The notes below the pieces were generated by a model, which saw only the letters and a program-made list of their open reading frames with translations, ran no database searches and was not told where the DNA came from. Both the position numbers and the translations under genes were made by a program. Below are positions 23,359 through 32,701 of a stretch of 38,006 nucleotides of DNA, piece after piece. Positions within the stretch are counted from its first letter, which is position 1. Every line of letters starts with the position of its first letter. The stretch is from Allobosea sp. ASV33 (GTDB taxonomy: Bacteria; Pseudomonadota; Alphaproteobacteria; Rhizobiales; Beijerinckiaceae): positions 1 to 38,006 of the forward strand of contig NZ_JAELTI010000050.1 in NCBI RefSeq assembly GCF_016428755.1. The letters run 5' to 3'.

Positions 23359-25134
23359 ATGACCATGATGAACCTGTTCGAGATCTATTCCGCCCGTCTT
23401 CACGCCGCGCTCTCAGGCCTCGCCGAGCGAGGCGTGCTTCCGACCGGCCTTAATCTCGCGCGCGTCGTGGTCGAGCCGACCAAGGACCCGGCCCATGGCG
23501 ATCTCGCTACCAATGCCGCGATGGTCCTGGCCAAGGATGCCGGCACCAACCCGCGTGCCTTGGCGACGCTGCTGGTCGAGGAACTGGCGAAGGACCCGGA
23601 GATCACCAAGGCGGAGATCGCCGGCCCGGGCTTCATCAACCTGACCCTGCAGCCGTCGATCTTCACGGCGGTGCTGAAGGCGGCGATCGAGGCCGGGCTG
23701 GATTACGGGCGCGGCGCACCGAAGCCCGAGCCGAAGGTCAACGTCGAATATGTCTCGGCGAATCCGACCGGGCCGATGCATGTCGGTCATGGCCGCGGGG
23801 CCGTGTTCGGCGATGCGCTGGCGAGCCTGCTCGCCTTTGCCGGCCATGACGTCACCCGCGAATACTACATCAACGATGCCGGCGCGCAGGTCGATGTGCT
23901 CGCCCGCTCCGCCTTCCTGCGCTATCGCGAGGCGCTCGGCGAGGATATCGGCGCGATCCCCGAGGGGCTCTATCCCGGCGACTATCTGGTCTCGGTCGGC
24001 AAGACGCTCGCCGAGCAATATGGGCCGGCGCTGCGCGACAAGGCCGAGTGGGACTGGCTGCCGCTCGTCCGGCAGGCGGCGATCGACGGCATGATGGCGA
24101 TGATCCGCGACGATCTCGCCGCGCTCGGCGTCGTCCACGATCTCTTCTTCTCGGAGCGCTCGCTGCAGGGTCGGGACGGCGATACCAATGCTGTGCACCA
24201 GACGATCGAGGACCTGCGGGCGCGCGACCTCGTCTATGAGGGCCGCCTGCCGCCGCCGAAGGGGCAGAAGGACGAAGACTGGGAAGACCGGGAGCAGACC
24301 CTGTTCCGGGCCACCAAGTTCGGTGACGATGTCGACCGGCCGCTGCTGAAGTCGGATGGCAGCTACACCTATTTCGCCAACGACATCGCCTATCACCGCT
24401 CCAAGTTCGTGCGCGGTTTCCCCGAGATGATCGACGTCTGGGGCGCCGACCATGGCGGCTATGTCAAGCGCATGCAGGCGGCGGTGAAGGCCGTCACGAA
24501 CGGGCAGGGCTCGCTCGACGTCAAGCTCTGTCAACTGGTCCGCTTGCTGCGCAATGGCGAGCAGGTGCGCATGTCCAAGCGCTCCGGCGATTTCGTGACG
24601 CTGCGCGAGGTCATCGACGAGGTCGGCCGCGATGCGGTGCGCTTCATGATGATCTTCCGCAAGAACGACGCGACGCTGGATTTCGATCTCGGCAAGGTCG
24701 TCGAGCAGTCGAAGGACAACCCGGTCTTCTACGTCCAGTACGCGCATGCGCGCTGCGCCTCGATCTTCCGCCAGGCGCGCGAGGCGTTTCCGGATCTCGA
24801 TCTGTCGACGGCGTCGCTGGCCGGCGCAGATCTCTCGATCCTGACCGACGAGGCCGAGGTCGGCATCGTCAAGATGCTGGCGTCCTATCCGCGAATCATC
24901 GAGGGCGCCGCCGCCGCGCATGAGCCGCATCGCGTGGCATTCTTCGTGCATGATCTGGCGAGCGCGTTCCATTCGCTCTGGAACAAGGGCAAAGACTCGC
25001 CGCAATTACGGTTCGTTAATCAAACTGATCGAAAGTCGACCTTGGCGAGATTGGCGTTTGTGCATGCGGTGCGCAGCGTTCTTGCTTCCGGTCTGGCTGT
25101 CGCCGGAGTTGCGGCGCCGGAAGAGATGCGCTGA
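23359..25134 (+). CDS. argS: Arginyl-tRNA synthetase
   Basis: 591 residues, class I synthetase charging tRNA-Arg. The N-terminal tRNA-binding Add-1 domain precedes the catalytic domain with the HIGH-like HVGHGRGAV (from 141, after SANPTGPM) and the KMSKS-like [11 protein letters not shown] (405-). The C-terminal DALR anticodon-binding domain ends [21 protein letters not shown]. The start is the ATG at 23359, with an ATG at 23368 as alternative; the open frame before it lies within the palindromic element and is not protein-like. The next gene, the SPOR protein, is 85 bp downstream. Confidence 0.93.
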   Translation: MTMMNLFEIYSARLHAALSGLAERGVLPTGLNLARVVVEPTKDPAHGDLATNAAMVLAKDAGTNPRALATLLVEELAKDPEITKAEIAGPGFINLTLQPSIFTAVLKAAIEAGLDYGRGAPKPEPKVNVEYVSANPTGPMHVGHGRGAVFGDALASLLAFAGHDVTREYYINDAGAQVDVLARSAFLRYREALGEDIGAIPEGLYPGDYLVSVGKTLAEQYGPALRDKAEWDWLPLVRQAAIDGMMAMIRDDLAALGVVHDLFFSERSLQGRDGDTNAVHQTIEDLRARDLVYEGRLPPPKGQKDEDWEDREQTLFRATKFGDDVDRPLLKSDGSYTYFANDIAYHRSKFVRGFPEMIDVWGADHGGYVKRMQAAVKAVTNGQGSLDVKLCQLVRLLRNGEQVRMSKRSGDFVTLREVIDEVGRDAVRFMMIFRKNDATLDFDLGKVVEQSKDNPVFYVQYAHARCASIFRQAREAFPDLDLSTASLAGADLSILTDEAEVGIVKMLASYPRIIEGAAAAHEPHRVAFFVHDLASAFHSLWNKGKDSPQLRFVNQTDRKSTLARLAFVHAVRSVLASGLAVAGVAAPEEMR

Positions 25135-25219
25135 CGGAGATTTCCGGCGGCGCGCACAAGGTCAGGTTGACCGCACAGAGTTCCCGGTTCTTCCATAGGG
25201 GGAAGCGGCTTGTGCTGGA

Positions 25220-26803
25220 ATGGATCGTACCATGAGTGAGCCAGCTAGGAACCGTTTCGCGCTCGATCTCGAAGATCTCGAGCGCCAGCTGCGCGGGGCA
25301 GGGCAGACGCCCCGCCCGGGGCAGCAGGCCGACCCGCTTGCGGAATTGACCCGCATCGTCGGGCAGGACGATCCGCTCAAGGATATCTTCGCCGAACGGC
25401 GCCAGCCGCCGCGCCCTGCGATGCGCCAGGAGCCGAGCTTCGAGGTCGTGCCGCAGCAGCCGGCGCCCGCCATGCCCCAGGCGAGCCAGCCGCCGGCCGA
25501 GATGCGCGGGGCGCTCGACGAGTTCGAGGCGCTGCTGCGCCGCACCGAGCCGCGCCGGGCCGAGGCGCCTGCGCCGGTTCCGGCTCCGCCGCCGGCGCAC
25601 CGGCAGGATTTCGAAGCGGATTACGATCTGCCCGAGCCGCTGCCCTATTCCCGCCCTGCGGCGATCCAGGGGGCGGCCCCGCCGCGCGATCTCGACGAGG
25701 GCGCGCAGTATCGCCAGGCCCCGGCCGCCTATGCGCCGGGAGAGCCTGCCTATGATTACGGCCACGCCCAGCAGGCGATGCCGGCGCCCGAATATGGCGA
25801 AGAGGATATGCCGGATCTCGAGCCGCGTCGTTCGCGCAAGGGGCTCTGGGCTGCCGCCGCGGTCATCGCCGTCGGGCTCGTCGGCGTCGGCGCTGCCTTC
25901 ACGATGCGCGGCGGCTCCGTCACGAAGGATGGGCAGCCGCCGGTGATTGCGGCCGATTCCGGCCCGGTCAAAGTCGCTCCGGCCAATCCGGGCGGCGCCG
26001 AAATCCCGAACCAGAACAAGCAGATCTACGAGCGCAGCCCCGATACGCCGACGGCGCCGACCAAGGTCGTGAACAACGAGGAGCAGCCGGTCGACGTCCA
26101 GCAGGCCGCCCGCTCGATGGCGCCGCGTGTCGTCGCACCCGGTCCGAACTCCAGCGGCGGCACGGCTCTCGCCGCGGCGCCGAGCGCGCCCGAGCGCAGC
26201 ATCGTTCCGCCGGAGCCCGGCCTGACGCCGATGCCGCCCGTGCCGGGCCTCGGCGAGCCGCGCAAGGTCCGCACCGTCTCGATCCGTCCCGACGGCACGC
26301 CGGCGCAGAACCCGGTCGCCGTCGACCAGCCGATCGCGACCGGCTCGGCGCCGAGCCGCTCGCTCGCCAACCAGCCGGCGAACGTGGCTCTGTCTCGTCC
26401 GATGCAGCTTCCTTCCGCCGCTCCGAAGCCCGAGGCTCGCGCCACGACGCCGCCGGCCGCCACCACCCCTGTCGCGCCGACCCGCGTCGCCAGCGCCGCA
26501 CCGGCTCCCGCCGCTGCCCCGCCGGCGCCCGCGACGGCCGCCGTCCGCGCCGGCACCGGCGATTTCGTGGTGCAGCTCGGCGCGCCCGGCAGCGAATCCG
26601 AGGCCCGCGCCACCTATGCCGCCCTGCAGCGCAAGTATCCGCAGCAGCTCGGCGGCCAGGCCCCGATCGTTCGCAAGACCGAGCTCGCCGGCGGCAAGAC
26701 CGTGTTCCGCCTCCGCGTCGGGCCTTATTCCCGCGAGGATGCGACCTCGATGTGCACCGCGCTCCAGGCTGCCGGCGGACAGTGCTTCATCGCGAAGAAC
26801 TGA
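25220..26803 (+). CDS. SPOR domain membrane protein
   Basis: 527 residues. A cytoplasmic, Pro/Gln/Ala-rich N-terminal region (DLEDLERQLRG, KDIFAERRQP) leads to a single transmembrane helix at about 208-230 (GLWAAAAVIAVGLVGVGAAFTM), then a 210-residue Pro/Ala-rich periplasmic linker and a SPOR domain at 448-527 (DFVVQLGAPGSESEARATYAAL ... FRLRVGPYSREDA). This is the FtsN-like plan; SPOR domains bind denuded peptidoglycan at division sites. Location after argS and near nagZ/scpAB is typical in Hyphomicrobiales. The start at 25220 has a weak ribosome binding site; ATG 25232 is possible. Confidence 0.85.
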   Translation: MDRTMSEPARNRFALDLEDLERQLRGAGQTPRPGQQADPLAELTRIVGQDDPLKDIFAERRQPPRPAMRQEPSFEVVPQQPAPAMPQASQPPAEMRGALDEFEALLRRTEPRRAEAPAPVPAPPPAHRQDFEADYDLPEPLPYSRPAAIQGAAPPRDLDEGAQYRQAPAAYAPGEPAYDYGHAQQAMPAPEYGEEDMPDLEPRRSRKGLWAAAAVIAVGLVGVGAAFTMRGGSVTKDGQPPVIAADSGPVKVAPANPGGAEIPNQNKQIYERSPDTPTAPTKVVNNEEQPVDVQQAARSMAPRVVAPGPNSSGGTALAAAPSAPERSIVPPEPGLTPMPPVPGLGEPRKVRTVSIRPDGTPAQNPVAVDQPIATGSAPSRSLANQPANVALSRPMQLPSAAPKPEARATTPPAATTPVAPTRVASAAPAPAAAPPAPATAAVRAGTGDFVVQLGAPGSESEARATYAALQRKYPQQLGGQAPIVRKTELAGGKTVFRLRVGPYSREDATSMCTALQAAGGQCFIAKN

Positions 26804-26829
26804 GCTTTCGGCCATTGCAGGCTTTGTCG

Positions 26830-26857
26830 AACGGCGGTCCTTCGGGGCCGCCGTTTC
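26830..26857 (+). terminator. Terminator-like hairpin after the SPOR gene
   Basis: AACGGCGGTCC-TTCG-GGGCCGCCGTT, an 11-bp stem with one wobble and a stable UUCG tetraloop, 26 bp after the stop. The trailing T run is short (TTTCG). The rest of 26804-27035 contains no gene that I can support. Confidence 0.6.
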
Positions 26858-27035
26858 GCATTGTGTGGCTAGCGCATGGGGCCGCGAGAGGCGGCTGGTT
26901 CCGCTGCGTCCGATCTGGCTGTAGCCTGCCGCGCGAATCGTGGGCGATCTTGTCCACGGGCCTTGCATCACGCGAACGATGCGAGGTGCGAAATCGCCCC
27001 GGGCAAAGCACTCGGGGCCAGCAGGAGGTAGCCCC

Positions 27036-28130
27036 ATGGATCGCCGCAGTTTCGTCAAGGTCGCCGGAGCCGGTGCCGCCGGCAGCGCCGTCATCGCCGC
27101 GCCCGCCGTCGCGCAGTCGCAGCCCAAGATCAACTGGCGCCTGACGTCGAGCTATCCGAAGAGCCTCGACACGCTCTTCGGCATCTCGACCCATGTCGCG
27201 AAGCGCGTGGCCGAGGCGACCGACAACAATTTCCAGATCCAGGTCTTCGCACCGGGCGAGATCGTGCCGGCGCTGCAGGCGCTCGATGCCGTGCAGAACG
27301 GCACCGTCGAGTGCAGCCATACGCTGGCGAGCTTCTATATCGGCAAGGACCCGGCCTTCGCCTTCGAGACCTCGCTGCCCTTCGGCTTCAACACCCGCCA
27401 GCAGAACGCCTGGCTCTATCAGGGCGGCGGCCTCGAGCTCTGCCGCGCCTTCATGAAGACCTACAACATCCACACCATCCCCTCGGGCAATACCGGTGCG
27501 CAGATGGGCGGCTGGTTCCGCAAGGAGATCAAGTCGCTGGAGGACCTGAAGGGCCTGAAGTTCCGCATCGCCGGCCTCGGCGGGCGGATCATGGCGCGGC
27601 TCGGCGTCGTGCCGCAGACGATCGGCGGCGCCGACATCTACCCGGCGCTGGAACGCGGCACGCTCGACGCGGTCGAGTTCTCCGGCCCCTATGACGACGA
27701 GAAGCTCGGCTTCGTGAAGGTCGCCAAGTACTACTACTATCCCGGCTTCTGGGAGGGGAACGCCAATGTCAGCTTCCTCGCCAACCAGGACAAGTGGAAC
27801 GAGCTGCCGGCCTCCTACAAGGCGATCGTGGAAGCGGCCTGCGCCGAGGCCAATGCGCTCTGCGTGGCCAAGTACGACCACAACAATCCCGACGCGCTGA
27901 TTCGCCTTGCCGGCACCGGCGCGGAATTGCGCCCCTTCCCGCAGGAGGTGATGGCGGCGGCGTTCAAGGAGGCTTTCGCGATGTATGGCGAGCTCGCTGC
28001 CAGCAACGCCAATTTCAAGACCTTTTACGATTCCTTCCTGCCTTACTGGAAGAAGGAGCAGCTCTGGTTCCGCATCGCCGAACTGCCGTTCGACGCGTTC
28101 AACGCGCAGAACTACCAGCAGGTGAAGTGA
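27036..28130 (+). CDS. TRAP-type substrate-binding protein, Tat-exported
   Basis: 364 residues. A twin-arginine signal (MDRRSFVKVAGAGAAGSAVIAAPAVA, with RRSFVK) is followed by a DctP/TakP-like periplasmic binding domain: WRLTSSYPKSLDTLFG, IQVFAPGEIVPALQALDAVQNGTVECSHT, FRIAGLGGRIMARLGVVPQTIGGADIYPALERGTLDAVEFSGPYDDEKLGF. Relatives bind 2-oxo or monocarboxylic acids. A textbook AGGAGGT lies 8 bases before the ATG, indicating strong translation. No DctQ or DctM membrane genes follow, so it either works with a transporter elsewhere or is an orphan. It is a likely client of the tat genes at 32448-34266. Confidence 0.88.
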   Translation: MDRRSFVKVAGAGAAGSAVIAAPAVAQSQPKINWRLTSSYPKSLDTLFGISTHVAKRVAEATDNNFQIQVFAPGEIVPALQALDAVQNGTVECSHTLASFYIGKDPAFAFETSLPFGFNTRQQNAWLYQGGGLELCRAFMKTYNIHTIPSGNTGAQMGGWFRKEIKSLEDLKGLKFRIAGLGGRIMARLGVVPQTIGGADIYPALERGTLDAVEFSGPYDDEKLGFVKVAKYYYYPGFWEGNANVSFLANQDKWNELPASYKAIVEAACAEANALCVAKYDHNNPDALIRLAGTGAELRPFPQEVMAAAFKEAFAMYGELAASNANFKTFYDSFLPYWKKEQLWFRIAELPFDAFNAQNYQQVK

Positions 28131-28152
28131 GGAGACCCTCCTGTCCAGGAGG

Positions 28153-28259
28153 CGTCATTCCAGACAAGCCGCGTTCGTGGCGCCGATCCGGAATCCATCG
28201 TAGAGCGCAGCGCCCTACCATGGATTCCGGGTCTCCGCTTCGCTCCGCCCGGAATGACG
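28153..28259. repeat. REP-like palindromic element, type A (copy 2)
   Basis: Ends CGTCATTCC/GGAATGACG. The interior shares ACAAGCCGC, GGCGCCGATCCGG and ATCCATCGTAGAGC with the elements at 2571 and 31121. Left and right ends carry compensating changes (CATTCC with GGAATG instead of CATCCC with GGGATG), so the pairing is kept. It starts 22 bp after the TRAP-protein stop. Confidence 0.85.
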
Positions 28260-28326
28260 GAGGAGGGGCGAACGATGGTTCTTGACCGCGCCCGCGCGGC
28301 ATTTTGCGTTATCGCATCGGCATTGT

Positions 28327-28352
28327 CCGAAAACCGCATTTGCGTTTTTCGG
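28327..28352. repeat. 26-bp near-perfect palindrome (CCGAAAA-type) upstream of nagZ
   Basis: CCGAAAACCGCA, TT, TGCGTTTTTCGG: 11 of 12 arm positions pair, with one mismatch at 28334/28345. The CCGAAAA...TTTTCGG layout resembles short intergenic palindromes widespread in Hyphomicrobiales (from memory). It lies 21 bp before the nagZ start and could serve as an operator or a transcript-processing site. Confidence 0.6.
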
Positions 28353-28373
28353 CCGATACCGTAACCCGATGCC

Positions 28374-29384
28374 ATGACATCGCGCGCCTTCATCGCCGGC
28401 TGCCTCGGCACGAGCCTCACCGCTGACGAGCGGGCCTTCTTCCGCGACGCCCGGCCCTGGGGCTTCATCGTCTTCAAGCGCAACACACAGTCGCGCGAGC
28501 AAGTCGCGGCGCTGACGGCCGAGATGCGCGAGACCGTCGGCTGGCACGCGCCGATCCTGATCGACCAGGAGGGAGGGCGCGTCCAGCGCATGGGGCCGCC
28601 GAACTGGCCGAAATACCCCTCTGCGCGGAGCTTCCTTGCGATCAACGATCCCATCCGCCAGCGCGAGATCGTCCGGCTCAACGCCCGCCTGATGGCGCAT
28701 GACCTGAGACAAGTCGGCATCGATGTCGACTGCCTGCCGGTGCTCGACGTGCCCGTCGCGGGCAGCCATGACGTGATCGGAGACCGCGCCTATGCGCATG
28801 ATCCCGACCAGGTCGCGCGGCTCGGCCGGGCGGCGGCCGAGGGGCTGATCGCGGGCGGCGTGCTGCCGGTCGTCAAGCATATGCCCGGCCATGGCCGCGC
28901 GCGCGCCGACAGCCATCACGACCTGCCGATCGTCGATGCTTCGCTGGACGAGCTCCGGGCGCATGATTTCCGGCCGTTCCGGCATCTCGCCGACATGCCG
29001 CTGGCGATGACCGCGCATCTCGTCTTCACCGCGCTCGACGCCAAGAACCCGGCGACGATCTCGCGGAAGATCGTGCGCGAGATCATGCGCGACGAGCTCG
29101 GCTTCGACGGGCTGATCATGACCGACGACATCTCGATGAAGGCGCTGTCGGGCTCGTTCGAGGCGAAGTCACGCGCCGCCATCCGCGCCGGCGTCGACGT
29201 CATCCTGCATTGCCACGGCATCATGGACGAGATGATCGCCGTCGCGGGGGCCGTGCCGGAGATGACGGGCGCGCGCGCCCGCCGCGCCGCCGCCGCGCTC
29301 GGACGCATCCGGCACGAGCCGGAACCGGTCGATCTGGAGGCCGCACGCGCCGAAGTGGCGGCTGCGCTTGCCTTGAGCGCCTGA
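28374..29384 (+). CDS. nagZ: Beta-N-acetylhexosaminidase NagZ (GH3)
   Basis: 336 residues, one GH3 domain. LIDQEGGRVQRM (62-73), the NagZ-specific dyad region KHMPGHGRARADSHHDLP (Asp179/His181) and the nucleophile region FDGLIMTDDISMKAL (Asp251 or Asp252) are present. It acts in the cytoplasm, removing GlcNAc from imported 1,6-anhydro-muropeptides during peptidoglycan recycling. The ATG at 28374 is used. It heads the nagZ-scpA-scpB string, with a palindromic element in the nagZ-scpA gap. Confidence 0.92.
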   Translation: MTSRAFIAGCLGTSLTADERAFFRDARPWGFIVFKRNTQSREQVAALTAEMRETVGWHAPILIDQEGGRVQRMGPPNWPKYPSARSFLAINDPIRQREIVRLNARLMAHDLRQVGIDVDCLPVLDVPVAGSHDVIGDRAYAHDPDQVARLGRAAAEGLIAGGVLPVVKHMPGHGRARADSHHDLPIVDASLDELRAHDFRPFRHLADMPLAMTAHLVFTALDAKNPATISRKIVREIMRDELGFDGLIMTDDISMKALSGSFEAKSRAAIRAGVDVILHCHGIMDEMIAVAGAVPEMTGARARRAAAALGRIRHEPEPVDLEAARAEVAAALALSA

Positions 29385-29425
29385 ACGACTGAATCTACCC
29401 TAGGGCATGTAATTTTCCCAAGCGC

Positions 29426-29533
29426 GGTCATCCCGGACGGAGCGAAGCGAAGATCCGGGATCCATGCCTGAGCCTGGCCGATAGAGGTTCCGGCATGGAT
29501 CCCGGGTCTCCCTTCGGTCGCCCGGGATAACGG
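29426..29533. repeat. REP-like palindromic element, type A (copy 3, one arm altered)
   Basis: GGTCATCCCGG at the left faces CCGGGATAAC at the right, where the other copies have ATGAC, so one arm base has drifted. The middle has GATCCGGGATCCATGCC with GGCATGGATCCCGGGTC. It starts 41 bp after the nagZ stop and ends 28 bp before scpA. Confidence 0.8.
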
Positions 29534-29561
29534 CGCGTATGGGATGTAGGGGCCAAGGCTC

Positions 29562-30392
29562 ATGACGGCCGAATTGCCATTCGAGGAAGACCGCGCGGAG
29601 CGCGCGGGCGAGCCTTCGCTCGTCGTCGATGTCGACGGCTATGAAGGTCCGCTCGACCTGCTGCTCGATCTCGCGCGCCGGCAGAAGGTCGACCTGCACC
29701 GCATCTCGATCCTGGCGCTGGCCGAGCAGTACCTCGCCTTCGTCGAGCAGGCGCGGGCGCTGCGGCTCGAGCTCGCGGCCGACTATTTGGTGATGGCGGC
29801 CTGGCTCGCCTATTTGAAGTCGCGCCTGCTGCTGCCGGAGCCGCCCAGGGGCGAGGAGCCGAGCGCCGCCGATCTCGCGACCGCGCTGGCCCTGCGCCTG
29901 CGCCGGCTGGAGGCGATCCGCGCCGCCGCCAACAAGCTCTCCGCCCGCGAGCGGTTGGGGCAGGACGTCTTCGCGCGCGGCGCGCCTGAGGAGATCGTCG
30001 CTGGTGCCCGGCCGGTCTGGGAGGCGGAGCTTTACGATCTGCTCTCGGCCTATGCCCAGCAGCGGCAGAAGCGCATGCAGGGCCATATCTCGGTCGGCCA
30101 TCGCGCCGTCTGGTCGCTGGTGGAAGCGCGCGAAGCCTTGCAGCGCCTGGTCGGTGAAGCCGGCGACTGGACCGAGCTCGACGATTATCTCATGCAGTAT
30201 ATGGCGTCGCACGGCCTGTCGGCGCGGGAGATGCGGTCGACGGTTCGGGCCTCGGCCCTCTCGGCGATGCTGGAGATGGTGCGGGAAGGGGTGCTCGACC
30301 TCAGGCAGGACGAGGCCTTCGCGCCGATCCAGGTGCGCCGCCGCTCGGCCCGGCCGCAGGGGCTGCCCTTTGCCGCCAAGGACGCCTCATGA
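29562..30392 (+). CDS. scpA: Segregation and condensation protein A
   Basis: 276 residues. The kleisin N-terminal signature YEGPLDLLLDLARRQKVDLHRISI (from 27) and the LAADYLVMAAWLAYLKSRLLLPEP helix are clear, and the C-terminal winged helix is at the end (ARDVVS-like LSAMLEMVREGVLDLRQDEAFAPIQVR). ScpA bridges SMC heads in the bacterial condensin that organises the chromosome. Its stop overlaps the scpB start by ATGA (30389-30392), a strongly conserved coupling. The ATG at 29562 has AAGG 4-8 bases upstream. Confidence 0.93.
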   Translation: MTAELPFEEDRAERAGEPSLVVDVDGYEGPLDLLLDLARRQKVDLHRISILALAEQYLAFVEQARALRLELAADYLVMAAWLAYLKSRLLLPEPPRGEEPSAADLATALALRLRRLEAIRAAANKLSARERLGQDVFARGAPEEIVAGARPVWEAELYDLLSAYAQQRQKRMQGHISVGHRAVWSLVEAREALQRLVGEAGDWTELDDYLMQYMASHGLSAREMRSTVRASALSAMLEMVREGVLDLRQDEAFAPIQVRRRSARPQGLPFAAKDAS

Positions 30393-31084
30393 CCGGGATG
30401 GCGGCTGAACCCGAGGATGTCGAAACGGATGGCGGCGCGGAGGCCTTTTCGCTGGCGCTGCGCGTCGTCGAGGCATTGCTGTTCGCTTCGGCCGCGCCAC
30501 TGACGGCCGAGGCGCTCGGCCGTGCCATTCCCGCCGGCATCGCGGTCGAGCAGGTGCTGGCCCGGCTCGTCGAGAGCTATGCGACGCGCGGGGTCAATCT
30601 GCGCCAGGTCGCCGGCGGCTGGGCTTTCCGGACGGCGCCCGATCTCGGCTACCTGCTCGCGGCCAAGGCCGAGCCGCCGCGGCGCCTGTCGCGGGCCGCG
30701 CTCGAAGTGCTCTCGATCATCGCCTATCACCAGCCGGTGACGCGGGCCGAGATCGAGGAGATCCGCGGCGTCGCCACCGCCAAAGGTACGCTCGATATCC
30801 TGCTCGAGGCGGGCTGGGTGCGGCTGCGCGGGCGGCGGCGCTCCCCGGGGCGGCCGATCACCTATGGTACGACACCGGGCTTCCTCGACCATTTCGGGCT
30901 CGACCGGATCGACGACCTGCCGGGGCTGGAGGAATTGAAGGGCACGGGCTTCATCGAAGGGCGCCTGACGCGCGACCTCGCGGTGCCGGTGCCCGATGAC
31001 GATCCGTCCTTGCGCGACGACGAGGACCCGCTGGGCGATCTGTTCAGCCCGCTTGACGACGGCGAGGGCGGATCGCAGGGGTGA
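30389..31084 (+). CDS. scpB: Segregation and condensation protein B
   Basis: 231 residues with two winged-helix domains. Diagnostic segments are LRVVEALLFASAAPLTAEALG, ALEVLSIIAYHQPVTRAEIEEIRGV and RRRSPGRPITYGTTPGFLDHFGL. It binds ScpA as a dimer and completes the SMC-ScpAB complex. The last 40 residues are acidic. It is coupled to scpA by a four-base overlap. After the stop comes a palindromic element and then an ABC ATPase, so scpAB probably ends a transcript here. Confidence 0.93.
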   Translation: MTGMAAEPEDVETDGGAEAFSLALRVVEALLFASAAPLTAEALGRAIPAGIAVEQVLARLVESYATRGVNLRQVAGGWAFRTAPDLGYLLAAKAEPPRRLSRAALEVLSIIAYHQPVTRAEIEEIRGVATAKGTLDILLEAGWVRLRGRRRSPGRPITYGTTPGFLDHFGLDRIDDLPGLEELKGTGFIEGRLTRDLAVPVPDDDPSLRDDEDPLGDLFSPLDDGEGGSQG

Positions 31085-31120
31085 GGGCAGGCATCGCGGC
31101 ATCGCGACTGTTTTCTCCGG

Positions 31121-31225
31121 CGTCATCCCGGACAAGCCGCGAAGTGGCGCCGATCCGGGATCCCTCGTAGCGCGCGGTGCATTACGATGGATCCCGGGTC
31201 TGCGCTTCGCTTGCCCGGGATGACG
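31121..31225. repeat. REP-like palindromic element, type A (copy 4)
   Basis: CGTCATCCCGG (31121-31131) and CCGGGATGACG (31215-31225) are exact reverse complements. The interior follows the type A order: ACAAGCCGCGAAGTGGCGCCGA, GATCCGGGATCC, GATGGATCCCGGG, CGCTTCGCTTGCCCGGG. It ends 29 bp before the ABC ATPase start. Confidence 0.9.
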
Positions 31226-31254
31226 GCGCGGATGGTGGAATTTGGAGCAGGGAC

Positions 31255-32367
31255 TTGGCGCAGAGCGAGACCAAAGCAGGATGGCTCGGCTGGGGCCGGC
31301 GCGGCACGGCCGGCGCGGCGATCCCGATGGCGCTCGGCTTCGAGAACGTGACGCAGCGTTTCGGTTCGGTGACTGCGCTGTCGGACGTCTCGCTCTCGGT
31401 CAAGCCCGGCGAGATCGTCGCGCTGCTCGGCCAATCCGGCTGCGGCAAGACGACGCTGCTCAGGCTCGCAGCCGGTGTCGAACGGCCGAGCGCGGGCCGC
31501 GTGCTGTTGGAAGGGCGCGACGTTTCGGCACCCGATCGCTTCGTCGAGCCGGAGCATCGCGGCGTCGGCTTCGTCTTCCAGGATTACGCGCTGTTTCCGC
31601 ATCTTTCCGTGCGCGACAATGTCCGCTTCGGGCTGCGCGGCCAAGCACCGGCTGCGGCCGATGCAACCGCCTTGCGGGCGCTGGCGCGGGTCGGGCTGGC
31701 CGACCTCGCCGATTCCTATCCTCATATGCTCTCCGGTGGCGAGCAGCAGCGCGTGGCGCTTGCCCGCGCGATCGCGCCGCGACCGGGCGTGCTGCTGATG
31801 GACGAGCCCTTCTCCAATCTCGACCGGCGCCTGCGCGACGTGGTCCGCGACGAGACCGCCGCGCTGCTGGAAGAGACCGGCGCGACCTCGATCATCGTGA
31901 CGCATGATCCCGAGGACGCGATGCGGATCGCCGACCGGATCGTGCTGATGCGGGCCGGCGAAATCGTCCAGATCGGCACGGGCGAGGAGCTCTACCGGCG
32001 GCCCAACAGCCTCTTTGCCGCCCGATTTTTCTGCGATCTAACCGAGGTCGAGGGCCGGGTTTCGGATGGAGCGGTCGAGACGCCGTTCGGCCGTTTCGTG
32101 GCGCCGGGCATCGCGGACGGCGCGGCTGCGGTCGCCTGCATCCGGCCGCACCGCGTCCGCATCGTGCCGAAGGGCTATTATCTGCGGGGACGTTTGACGG
32201 GGCGGCGCTTCCTCGGCGAGGCCGACCATCTGCAGGTGATGGTGGACGGTTTCGACAGGGCTCTTTCGGTTCGCGCGCCGCTCTCCGACGAGATCGCGGT
32301 GGGCGATGAGATCGGCGTCGAGATTCCGTCGGACGAAGTCCTTGTGTTTCCTGCTGCGGATCAATAG
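31255..32367 (+). CDS. Orphan ABC transporter ATP-binding protein (FbpC/PotA-like)
   Basis: 370 residues with a TTG start at 31255, supported by GGAG 7 bases upstream; the alternative ATG at 31327 (346 residues) has no such site. Walker [10 protein letters not shown] (59-67), Q-loop [10 protein letters not shown], signature LSGGEQQR, Walker [13 protein letters not shown] and the switch His in [10 protein letters not shown] are intact. A C-terminal TOBE-like region follows ([15 protein letters not shown]). The order fits the Fe(III)/polyamine importer class. No permease or binding-protein gene is adjacent, so its partner is unknown. It stands between scpB and tatA. Confidence 0.82.
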   Translation: MAQSETKAGWLGWGRRGTAGAAIPMALGFENVTQRFGSVTALSDVSLSVKPGEIVALLGQSGCGKTTLLRLAAGVERPSAGRVLLEGRDVSAPDRFVEPEHRGVGFVFQDYALFPHLSVRDNVRFGLRGQAPAAADATALRALARVGLADLADSYPHMLSGGEQQRVALARAIAPRPGVLLMDEPFSNLDRRLRDVVRDETAALLEETGATSIIVTHDPEDAMRIADRIVLMRAGEIVQIGTGEELYRRPNSLFAARFFCDLTEVEGRVSDGAVETPFGRFVAPGIADGAAAVACIRPHRVRIVPKGYYLRGRLTGRRFLGEADHLQVMVDGFDRALSVRAPLSDEIAVGDEIGVEIPSDEVLVFPAADQ

Positions 32368-32447
32368 GTTCCGCCGCCGAACAAGCGACCGGGCAAGGAT
32401 TTGGTTGGGGCCATTCCCCGGTCGCCGCAATTTCGGAGGAGTTCGCC

Positions 32448-32696
32448 ATGGGTGGCGTGAGCATTTGGCACTGGATCGTCGTCGGCGTCATCGTGATGCT
32501 GCTGTTCGGGCGGGGCAAGGTTTCCGAGCTGATGGGCGATGTCGCCAAGGGCATCAAATCCTTCAAGAAGGGCATGGCCGAGGATGACGAGCCGGCGGCG
32601 CCGACCGCCAGCACCGTCGACCCCAAGGTGATCGACCAGACTAAGGCCGACAACGCCGCCGCCCAGGCCCAGGCCAAGGCCGAGCACAAGGCCTGA
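32448..32696 (+). CDS. tatA: Sec-independent translocase protein TatA
   Basis: 82 residues: a short N-terminal membrane helix (6-20, [15 protein letters not shown]), the FGRGK hinge (20-24), and an amphipathic helix ([18 protein letters not shown]), then an acidic, Ala-rich tail. TatA oligomers form the passage for folded twin-arginine proteins. A CGGAGGAG lies 7 bases before the ATG, the best ribosome binding site in the tat cluster, fitting the need for more TatA than TatB or TatC. A short hairpin follows before tatB. Confidence 0.93.
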   Translation: MGGVSIWHWIVVGVIVMLLFGRGKVSELMGDVAKGIKSFKKGMAEDDEPAAPTASTVDPKVIDQTKADNAAAQAQAKAEHKA

Positions 32697-32701
32697 TGCC
32701 G

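Noticed and set aside
25016..27133. Minus-strand open frame of about 700 codons opposite the SPOR gene
   Set aside because: It arises from absence of stops in very GC-rich DNA; there is no signal, domain or ribosome binding site.
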